Both the position numbers and the translations under genes were made by a program. 12,881 nt of DNA, taken from the NCBI GenBank assembly GCA_937924855.1, contig CALEYQ010000021.1, forward strand, positions 1 through 12,881, given 5' to 3'. Positions 7,031-12,881 of the stretch are shown here, piece after piece. The notes under the pieces are model-generated. The model ran no database searches and had not been told where the DNA came from. It saw only the letters and a program-made list of their open reading frames with translations. The DNA is from an uncultured Bacteroidota bacterium (lineage in GTDB: Bacteria > Bacteroidota > Bacteroidia > JADZBD01). Numbering within the stretch: position 1 is the first letter of the stretch; every line of letters starts with the position of its first letter.

Positions 7031-8116
7031 CTAATGAGGCAGGGGCAATTCCCTGTAAAATTTTAGTGCTTCCTTAACGATTCCGGGTTCGCAATATTGG
7101 TTAATTTTTCCCTTTCCAATGCCGGTCAGCAGCGTAAAGTTTAATCCTGCATTGTTATTTTTCTTGTCCAGCTTCATCAATTCAAACAGGCGGATCTCAT
7201 CAAATTTATTGAAATTCCATGATGTACGAAATTTATTAAGAATCCCGAATACTTCTTCAAAATCCTGTTTTGCCAGTAATTTCTTTTTCCGGCTGATCCA
7301 GGCTTCACAAACCATACCTGCAATTACGGCATGTCCGTGCAACATCGGATGGGTTTCGCTTTCCAGTGATAAACTCTCAAGGGCATGTCCGATGGTATGT
7401 CCGAAATTGAGGAGTTTCCTGGGACCCTTTTCCCTGGGGTCTGCATCTACAATGGCTTTTTTCACAGCCAAAGATTCTTTTAAAATAACCTCCCAATTTA
7501 ATCCATCTCCAGCCTCCCTTAAGAGTTTCCACAGGCCCGGACTACCTATCAGGGCATGTTTCAAAACTTCCCCCAGTCCCGATGAAAGGTGGTCAGGAGG
7601 CAGGGACTTTAAGAACCCGGGGTAAATAAGGGTCATTTCAGGGTGTGAAAAAGTACCAACCAGATTCTTTACATGGTCGAGATCTACCCCCGTTTTTCCC
7701 CCTAAGGCGGCATCGGCCATTCCGAGCAAACTTGTAGGAATATGAATACTGGGAATGCCTCGCATATAACAAGAGGCCACAAAACCTCCCAAATCGGTAA
7801 TTACTCCACCCCCGAGGCTAATGAAAAGGGAATTCCGGCCGGCACCCAATTCAGCCAAAGCTGCCCATAGGTTTTCACATACCCGGATAGATTTACTCTG
7901 TTCTCCGGGGTTTACTTCAATAATTTCAGCTCCTGCAAGGGCAGGAACCTCGGCCACGAGCCGGGGCAAACAGGCTTCAAGGGTATTGGAATCGACAAGG
8001 ATAAACACAGGTGCCGGCCCCTGCTTCCGGAGGCGGGCTTTGAGGGCCGAAAAAACCCCTTTCCCGATCAAAACAGGGGATCCCGCAATGCTGGATTTAT
8101 GGGTCCTTTCAGGCAT
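7031..8116 (-). CDS. aroB: 3-dehydroquinate synthase
   Basis: Second step of the shikimate pathway: DAHP to 3-dehydroquinate, using NAD+ and a divalent metal (usually zinc). I chose the ATG at 8116 (361 residues, starting MPERTHKSS); an upstream in-frame TTG at 8134 adds six residues without family support. Family marks, numbered from the ATG: the NAD-binding GGGVITDLGGF (102-112), the PTSLLGMADAALGGKTGVD stretch with Lys141, and the metal ligands Glu183 (GLGEVLKHA), His240 (NFGHTIGHA) and His260 (LHGHAV). All expected catalytic segments are present. It lies one base upstream of aroA and diverges from proline dehydrogenase across 66 bp. A promoter-like octamer TTACTTTG ends 7 nt before the ATG. 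Confidence 0.95.
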   Translation of the reverse strand: MPERTHKSSIAGSPVLIGKGVFSALKARLRKQGPAPVFILVDSNTLEACLPRLVAEVPALAGAEIIEVNPGEQSKSIRVCENLWAALAELGAGRNSLFISLGGGVITDLGGFVASCYMRGIPSIHIPTSLLGMADAALGGKTGVDLDHVKNLVGTFSHPEMTLIYPGFLKSLPPDHLSSGLGEVLKHALIGSPGLWKLLREAGDGLNWEVILKESLAVKKAIVDADPREKGPRKLLNFGHTIGHALESLSLESETHPMLHGHAVIAGMVCEAWISRKKKLLAKQDFEEVFGILNKFRTSWNFNKFDEIRLFELMKLDKKNNNAGLNFTLLTGIGKGKINQYCEPGIVKEALKFYRELPLPH

Positions 8117-8123
8117 AAAATAC

Positions 8124-8131
8124 CAAAGTAA
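8124..8131 (-). promoter_or_regulatory. Possible -7 element of the aroB-aroA operon
   Basis: TTACTTTG on the minus strand differs from TAnnTTTG in its second base and ends 7 nt before the chosen aroB ATG. It would overlap any transcript that started at the alternative TTG (8134), which favours the ATG. No -33 TTTG is apparent. Confidence 0.3.
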
Positions 8132-8163
8132 CAAACATTACCGAAACGATTATGGATTTCCCT

Positions 8164-8171
8164 TAATTTCG
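8164..8171 (+). promoter_or_regulatory. Possible -7 element of the proline dehydrogenase gene
   Basis: TAATTTCG differs from TAnnTTTG in one base and ends 11 nt before the ATG at 8183. It overlaps the alternative GTG start at 8171, so if it is the promoter the ATG must be the start. No clear -33 element is seen. Confidence 0.3.
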
Positions 8172-8182
8172 TGCCCGTATTT

Positions 8183-9364
8183 ATGCTCTCTTTCGACAAT
8201 ACCGAAATTGCTTTTTTGTCCAAGTCAGACAAAGACCTGAACCGGAGCTACTGGCTGTTTAAGCTGGTGGGAAGTCCGCGACTGGTAAAAGCAGGAAAAT
8301 TTTTCATGGAGCTTGCTTTGAAAATCGGATTTCCCATAAAAGGAATTATCAAGGCCACCATTTTCCGGCAATTTGTGGGTGGGGAAAACATTGAAGAATG
8401 CGGAAAAATTATCGCCGACCTGGGAAAATTCCGGATAGGAACCATTTTAGACTATTCCGTGGAAGGAAAATCAACCGAAGCAGATTTTAATAGCGGATGC
8501 GGGGAAATTATCCAAACCATACTACGGGGCAAAGCCGACAGCAACATCCCATTCTCGGTATTTAAAGTCACCGGACTTGCCCCTTTCAGTCTGCTCGAAA
8601 AAGTATCGGCAGGCAGCCCCCTATCGGCTGCAGAAGAAGTTGCCTGGAAAAAGGCTTTGGAAAGGGTGGAACAAATTTGCCGTGCGGCCCATGAGCATAA
8701 AGTTCCTGTGTTTATTGATGCCGAAGAAAGCTGGATTCAGGATGCCATCGACCAGATGGCGGATGCCATGATGGAAAAATTCAATAAAGAAGAGCCCATC
8801 GTATATAATACCTATCAGTTGTACCGTCACGATCGTCTTGCTTTTTTAAAAACCTCCCTTGAGCGGGCCAAAGCAGGTGGATATTTCCTTGGAGCAAAAC
8901 TCGTTCGGGGAGCCTATATGGAAAAAGAAAGAGCAAGAGCGGAAAAATTGGGCTACCCCTCACCTATTCATGCCGACAAAGCAAGTACCGACACCGATTT
9001 CGACCTGGCCCTTGCGTTTTGCATGGAGCATTTGGACAGGATTGGATTTTGCGCAGGCACCCACAACGAAAGAAGCAGTATGACCCTTGCAAAAATGCTG
9101 GATGAAAAAGGTGTTTCACACGCTGATAAAAGAGTTTATTTCAGTCAGCTCCTTGGCATGAGCGACCACATCAGTTTCAACCTGGCCGATGCCGGATATA
9201 ATGTGGCCAAATATGTTCCCTATGGCCCCGTTAAAGAGGTTCTTCCTTACCTGATCCGGAGAGCAATGGAAAACACTTCTGTTAAAGGACAAACCGGAAG
9301 AGAACTCGGGCTGATCATTCGCGAAAAGCAACGCAGGAAGGAAGCCAAAAAAAAGCCGGACTGA
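8183..9364 (+). CDS. Proline dehydrogenase (monofunctional, FAD-dependent)
   Basis: Oxidises L-proline to pyrroline-5-carboxylate, passing electrons through FAD to the quinone pool; first step of proline catabolism, usually at the inner face of the membrane. I chose the ATG at 8183 (393 residues, MLSFDNTEIAF) over a GTG at 8171, because it begins like relatives and leaves room for a promoter octamer. The barrel segments are present, numbered from the ATG: LDYSVEG (89-95), FIDAEES (177-183), YNTYQLYR (208-215), KLVRGAYMEKE (239-249), GTHNE (292-296) and the substrate-binding RRAMENTSV (359-367). There is no pyrroline-5-carboxylate dehydrogenase domain, so this is not a PutA fusion. The last codons form part of the terminator of the convergent protease gene. 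Divergent from aroB. Confidence 0.9.
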   Translation: MLSFDNTEIAFLSKSDKDLNRSYWLFKLVGSPRLVKAGKFFMELALKIGFPIKGIIKATIFRQFVGGENIEECGKIIADLGKFRIGTILDYSVEGKSTEADFNSGCGEIIQTILRGKADSNIPFSVFKVTGLAPFSLLEKVSAGSPLSAAEEVAWKKALERVEQICRAAHEHKVPVFIDAEESWIQDAIDQMADAMMEKFNKEEPIVYNTYQLYRHDRLAFLKTSLERAKAGGYFLGAKLVRGAYMEKERARAEKLGYPSPIHADKASTDTDFDLALAFCMEHLDRIGFCAGTHNERSSMTLAKMLDEKGVSHADKRVYFSQLLGMSDHISFNLADAGYNVAKYVPYGPVKEVLPYLIRRAMENTSVKGQTGRELGLIIREKQRRKEAKKKPD

Positions 9365-9378
9365 AATCAGCCCGGCTT
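9347..9378 (-). terminator. Rho-independent terminator of the M4 protease gene, inside the 3' end of proline dehydrogenase
   Basis: Read on the minus strand, the 7-bp stem AAGCCGG/CCGGCTT (9372-9378 with 9353-9359), one mismatch, and a CTG/CAG inner stem around a 4-base loop are followed directly by eight T residues (complement of A 9347-9354). That is a classic intrinsic terminator 19 bp past the protease stop codon. In the plus direction there is no T tract, so it should act on the protease transcript only. The same bases encode the final Lys-Lys-Lys-Pro-Asp and stop of proline dehydrogenase. Confidence 0.85.
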
Positions 9379-9396
9379 CCGTATTAATAATTCAGC

Positions 9397-12300
9397 CTAT
9401 TTAATCAGTGCTATTTTCCTGCTTAAAGTACCGCCGGAATAACTTACCGTGAGCCAGTAGGAACCTGTTGGAAGTTCATTCAGTGAAAGGGGAATCCGGT
9501 TGCTTCCCTTCACTAAATTCATATCCATACTCCATACTTTTTGTCCGAGTCCGTTAAATACCGAGAAGTCGGCCTCAAGAGCGGAGTTGGAAAATAATTC
9601 AACCATCAGATTTCCTGCCGAAGGATTTGGCATCAACACCAGTGAATTTCCGGAAATCAACTCATTCATTCCTGCGCATACATTAACCGTAATGGTTTGC
9701 ATGGCAGAGTCCTGACAACCGTTTGCATCGGTAAAAGTATAAACGATATTATGGGTTCCGGCTCCGGCTTGTGCAGGATCAAAATTACCGCCGCCAACCC
9801 CCGGTCCGGAGTAAACACCGCCGGAAGGGCTGCCTCCGGTGAGGGCAAAAGCAGGTTGGTTATCGCAAACGGGAGCCAGGGGAGCAAAAGCTACCTGAGT
9901 TCCCCCAATGGTTGCAGTAACCGGAGTCCTCGGACTTTTACAAGGCTCTGGTTGAATGAGCCAATTGTAGAAATAATAATAATAGGCATTACCTGCCGAA
10001 GATCCGGTGATGTTAACCAGTCCACTCAGGGTGTATGGGTATGTGGGACCGGAATTATTCCTGTAAAGATTCATGGAAGCTCCTCCAAGGCGATATCCTG
10101 TTCCCGGACTTAGCGGAAGATTGAGCGTAATGGTGTTTTGTCCCGTAGGAATATTCACCGCCATGGTTTGAATAACATTGCCTGCATTATCCCAAAGGGT
10201 AATATTGCGGTTCCCGGCCGTTGAGGCATTTACCCAAACTGAGACTAAGGTACAAGGCTGAAGTACATCGAAGCGGAGATATTGCGCGGTGGTACTGTTA
10301 TGATTCCCTCCGGTACCGAAGCTATTATTTACCGGTCCTACATTACCCGGGTTTTGCGCCACCTGATTTTCTACATAATAGGTAGTGGTAGCAGAAAGCA
10401 TTGGAGTGGTATAGGAATTTCCGGTTCCTACCGAAGTACCTGCCACAGGTTGGGTAAACCATTCCAGATTTCCGCTTCCGGACGCAGTAAGTGTCATGGA
10501 TCCGGGACCGCAACTTACATTGCCTGTTCCGGTGGGAGCAGGCGGTGTATTGATTGAAATGTAGGAAGTCTGAGTTGTGGTGTTGGAACCACAAGCAGAA
10601 TTTACGGACAGCGTTACGGTATAAGTTCCGGGATTGGTATAAGTATGCGTTGCATTGTAGGTGCTTGCGGTGTTGTTATCTCCAAAATCCCAAACGGCAT
10701 TGGTGGCGTTTGTGGAAGTATTGGTAAAGGAAACGGTAAATGGAACCGAACATGAAGTGGTAACGCTTGCCGTGAAGCTAGATGTAACTGAGGCTGAAAA
10801 TAAACCTCCCACTCCAACGGCATACCAGGCATTAGTAGTAGCAATTACTTCCGGGGAACAAGCGCCAAAAAGGTCCTGTGCCGATAGAATGGCATAAGTT
10901 CTTGCATCGGAGTATTGAGAAGAAGTAACAAGGTAGGTGGTTAAATTTCTAAAGGCAATTCTTGCTGCATTCATGATTCCGATTCCAGTGACATTGTAGT
11001 TGTTTCCAATGTCATTGGTTCCCGATTCGCCTATCGACAAAATATAAAACCATTTGTTTTGTACGCCGCTGTTGGTATGAACCCCACCATTATCGGCGGT
11101 ACCGGTATACCAGAATGTTCCCAGGTAAGTATCTGGATCGTTGTACTGATTGGGGTTCATCATATTTCTAAGGGCTCCGGGCTGATTGAAAACAATCTGA
11201 TCGCCGATGAGCCAGTTTGCGGAAGACGGCTTCTTCCAAAATTCAATGGCAGTTCCAAAGATGTCGGAAAAAGATTCGTTCAGGGCACCCGACTGGTAAG
11301 AATAAACCAGGTTTGCGGAGAAGTTAGTAACGCCGTGGGTAAATTCATGTCCGCAAACATCAATGGCGGTGAGGGGGCGAAATCCTCCGCTCGCATTGCT
11401 GCCATCTCCGTAAGTCATCGCCTGTCCGTTCCAGAATGCATTATTGTAATTATTGCCATAATGCACATAGGATAACATTTTCATACCATTGTTATCAAGG
11501 CCGTTGCGGTTGTGGATTTGAGTAAAATAATCGTAGGTAGATTCGGCACCCCAATGCGCATCGGTAGCCGCATCGTCGTAATTGGTGGTGGTGGTCCAGT
11601 TGTTGTCGGCATCGGTAAAATCAACTGCATTGCCGTAGTTGGTACCGTTATTCAGGTCGTAGGTTTCAATTCCCTGTCCGCGACCCGTTTCCCGAAGGCG
11701 GTAGAGTGTTGGATTTACGCTATCGGTAGTTATGGGTTGTGTACCGCTGTACATGGTATTGGCTGAGCCAACTACATCAACATGACAAATGCGGTCTTCT
11801 TTAAAAATAATTTCTCCGGTATTAGCGTCAACATAAACATAGTGGCGACTCATGGGTTCGTGAGCATACACATCAAATTTCCAGGTAAGACGCAGGTCGC
11901 GCTTTTTGTAATCGGAATTAACGGCCATAATTTCCAGTTCACCTTTGGGATACAAAGTTGCCTGTGGATTATGGGTAACATGTTTAATCCAGAATTCCTC
12001 GGAGGGTACATTCCATTTATACACAGAAGCTCCAATGTGGTTAAGGGCTTTTTGCAGTGCCTGACCTTCGGAGAGGGCGGGCAGGGTATTCATGGATATG
12101 CCTTCGAGAAACAAGCCATTCATGGCAGAAACAAAACCATTTTTTTCATGGATGATGTATTGTCCGCCCGAAACTTTTACTCCGTTATAAAATTGCTGGT
12201 GTCGGTAGTGTGTGAACCCAAGATCATCGTGCTGATGTGAGATGGGGATTAATCGGTCGGCGGCGGAAATTTTGAGCACTGCCCGTATTTTTTCGAAGGC

Positions 12301-12498
12301 ATTTTCGGTTTTAATGCCGGCACCTTCCGAAAACATGATGAGGGATGGAACGGTTGCCAGGTCGTTGTAAACCACGGTATGAGCATCAGGAAAAACCTGA
12401 GCGGCATCACTGCCGTAGAGTTCTTTGGAATTATTTCCGAACGATGCCGGAGAAATAAAAATGCAAAATGCAAGAGGGGTAAAGATTTTGCGCATCAT
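9397..12498 (-). CDS. Secreted M4 (thermolysin-like) metalloprotease with PKD, Ig-like and T9SS type A sorting domain
   Basis: A 1033-residue secreted zinc endopeptidase precursor. In order: signal peptide (about 1-21); FTP/PepSY-type propeptide (about 60-230); M4 catalytic domain (about 240-565) with zinc site HEFTH (384-388, catalytic Glu385), third ligand Glu408 in GALNESFSD, and DNGGVHTNSG (469-478) supplying the thermolysin-like transition-state His474; PKD domain (about 572-650) with WDFGD (603-607); an Ig-like module (about 652-712); a beta-rich region I cannot name (about 720-850); another Ig-like or adhesin-type repeat (about 866-940); and a T9SS type A C-terminal signal (about 950-1033) with MPNPSAGN, GSYWL and a final Lys. 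The protein should cross the outer membrane through T9SS and be released or surface-anchored. All catalytic residues are present. The start may be either of two adjacent ATGs (12498 or 12495). It has its own downstream terminator. Confidence 0.95.
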   Translation of the reverse strand: MMRKIFTPLAFCIFISPASFGNNSKELYGSDAAQVFPDAHTVVYNDLATVPSLIMFSEGAGIKTENAFEKIRAVLKISAADRLIPISHQHDDLGFTHYRHQQFYNGVKVSGGQYIIHEKNGFVSAMNGLFLEGISMNTLPALSEGQALQKALNHIGASVYKWNVPSEEFWIKHVTHNPQATLYPKGELEIMAVNSDYKKRDLRLTWKFDVYAHEPMSRHYVYVDANTGEIIFKEDRICHVDVVGSANTMYSGTQPITTDSVNPTLYRLRETGRGQGIETYDLNNGTNYGNAVDFTDADNNWTTTTNYDDAATDAHWGAESTYDYFTQIHNRNGLDNNGMKMLSYVHYGNNYNNAFWNGQAMTYGDGSNASGGFRPLTAIDVCGHEFTHGVTNFSANLVYSYQSGALNESFSDIFGTAIEFWKKPSSANWLIGDQIVFNQPGALRNMMNPNQYNDPDTYLGTFWYTGTADNGGVHTNSGVQNKWFYILSIGESGTNDIGNNYNVTGIGIMNAARIAFRNLTTYLVTSSQYSDARTYAILSAQDLFGACSPEVIATTNAWYAVGVGGLFSASVTSSFTASVTTSCSVPFTVSFTNTSTNATNAVWDFGDNNTASTYNATHTYTNPGTYTVTLSVNSACGSNTTTQTSYISINTPPAPTGTGNVSCGPGSMTLTASGSGNLEWFTQPVAGTSVGTGNSYTTPMLSATTTYYVENQVAQNPGNVGPVNNSFGTGGNHNSTTAQYLRFDVLQPCTLVSVWVNASTAGNRNITLWDNAGNVIQTMAVNIPTGQNTITLNLPLSPGTGYRLGGASMNLYRNNSGPTYPYTLSGLVNITGSSAGNAYYYYFYNWLIQPEPCKSPRTPVTATIGGTQVAFAPLAPVCDNQPAFALTGGSPSGGVYSGPGVGGGNFDPAQAGAGTHNIVYTFTDANGCQDSAMQTITVNVCAGMNELISGNSLVLMPNPSAGNLMVELFSNSALEADFSVFNGLGQKVWSMDMNLVKGSNRIPLSLNELPTGSYWLTVSYSGGTLSRKIALIK

Positions 12499-12701
12499 GA
12501 AAATTGATTTTTGGTTAATTGGCCGGGTAAAACTTATGCAATGTAGGGCATTGTCAGGAGAAAGTCAATAGGAAAAGGAAGGGAAAGTGGGTTCTGAAAA
12601 ATGAGGACAATGCTTCATATTATTGATATTCAAAAACTTGTGGTTTTAACATTACTTTATGGGCCTGAGGGTTTGGTCAGTTTTGCGCATGTGTCGTAAT
12701 T
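12499..12701. other. Intergenic region upstream of the protease gene, no gene found
   Basis: About 200 AT-rich bases between the protease start and the repeat array. It probably holds the protease promoter. I see no RNA gene and no convincing open reading frame; a 32-codon ORF at 12601-12699 has no recognisable features. Confidence 0.6.
12529..12536 (-). promoter_or_regulatory. Weak candidate -7 element of the M4 protease gene
   Basis: TAAGTTTT on the minus strand differs from TAnnTTTG in the last base and lies 30 nt before the protease ATG, leaving a normal short leader. No -33 TTTG is found at the usual spacing. Just upstream is a small inverted repeat, CAATG/CATTG (12539-12553), which could be a regulator site or chance. 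Confidence 0.2.
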
Positions 12702-12881
12702 GGTCCTGACGCTGCGGTCAGGATTTTCAATCCTAACGCTAAAGGTCAGCGTTTGCAATCCTAACGCTAGAGGTCAGCGTTTTCAATCCTAACGCTAGAG
12801 GTCAGCGTTTTCAATCCTAACGCTAGAGGTCAGCGTTTTCAATCCTAACGCTAAAGGTCAGCGTTTTCAATCCTAACGCTA
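12702..12881. repeat. Tandem array of 28-bp hairpin-forming repeats, continuing past the window
   Basis: Five full 28-bp units start at 12729, 12757, 12785, 12813 and 12841, followed by 13 bases of a sixth at the window edge. A degenerate 27-bp unit (12702-12728) precedes them. Each full unit contains the perfect inverted repeat AACGCT / AGCGTT (unit positions 7-12 and 20-25) around a 7-base loop. The only differences among the five units are in the loop (g/a at unit position 14 in units 1 and 5) or the linker (t/g at position 27 in unit 1); the stem is invariant. There are no unique spacers. Stops occur on both strands and the unit is not a multiple of three, so it is non-coding. Copy number and function unknown. 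Confidence 0.9.
12704..12723. repeat. Inverted repeat in the degenerate first unit
   Basis: TCCTGAC (12704-12710) and GTCAGGA (12717-12723) are perfect 7-base arms around a 6-base loop GCTGCG. This unit pairs in a different register from the full units and lacks their AACGCT/AGCGTT stem. Confidence 0.8.

Noticed and set aside
8117..8134. TTG start for aroB at 8134
   Set aside because: It adds six residues (MLLWYF) without family resemblance and covers the likely promoter octamer; the ATG at 8116 fits better.
8171..8182. GTG start for proline dehydrogenase at 8171
   Set aside because: It adds only four residues and overlaps the candidate -7 element; the ATG at 8183 begins like known relatives.
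9347..9354. Programmed frameshift at the eight-A run in proline dehydrogenase
   Set aside because: The run is two codons from the natural stop and is better explained as the T tract of the opposing terminator.
10614..11766. Other-frame ORFs within the M4 protease gene
   Set aside because: They lie within a single intact 1033-codon gene with full catalytic motifs and show biased shadow composition.
12601..12699. Small 32-codon ORF on the plus strand
   Set aside because: No recognisable composition, promoter or ribosome site; likely chance in intergenic DNA.
12702..12881. CRISPR array
   Set aside because: The 28-bp units abut directly with no unique spacers, and no cas genes are present in the window.
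12729..12881. Integron attC sites, suggested by CCTAAC and GTTAGG strings
   Set aside because: The strings only partly match the attC core sites, the unit is much shorter than an attC site, and no gene cassettes lie between copies.

Overview
The window looks like chromosomal DNA from a member of the Bacteroidota. Four things point that way: a secreted metalloprotease ending in a type IX secretion (T9SS type A) sorting domain; an hpt-adk pair whose adenylate kinase is the short form without a zinc lid; a PorV/UPF0164-like barrel gene next to a large helix-hairpin-helix (HhH) outer-membrane protein; and almost no Shine-Dalgarno sequences, with TAnnTTTG-like octamers near gene starts instead. 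No rRNA, tRNA, phage, IS or CRISPR feature is visible. Most of the window is ordinary core-genome content, densely packed on both strands.

Layout. Positions 1-1340 (minus strand) hold hpt and adk, overlapping by 8 bp. adk runs off the left edge through an unusual lysine-rich tail of KKKPA repeats. From 1409 to 5783 (plus strand) lie a PorV-like beta-barrel gene, a 709-residue HhH plus beta-barrel protein overlapping it by 4 bp, and a MATE transporter. From 5764 to 8116 (minus strand) lies an aroB-aroA operon of the shikimate pathway; its end overlaps the end of the MATE gene by 20 bp. Divergent from aroB is a monofunctional proline dehydrogenase (8183-9364). Convergent to that is a 1033-residue secreted M4 (thermolysin-like) protease (12498 down to 9397). 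The protease gene's intrinsic terminator lies inside the last codons of the proline dehydrogenase gene. The right end (12499-12881) is non-coding and carries an array of 28-bp palindromic tandem repeats that continues past the edge.

How the genes relate. hpt and adk both serve purine nucleotide salvage and balance. aroB and aroA are two steps of chorismate synthesis. The barrel pair is the least understood part: a predicted periplasmic ComEA-like HhH domain is joined to a predicted outer-membrane barrel and is translationally coupled to a second barrel. A role in handling DNA at the outer membrane is a testable idea, not a conclusion. The other points worth a second look are the KKKPA tail on adenylate kinase, the 28-bp hairpin array, the terminator embedded in a convergent gene, and promoter-like octamers placed only 6-11 nt before five gene starts, which suggests leaderless or nearly leaderless transcripts.
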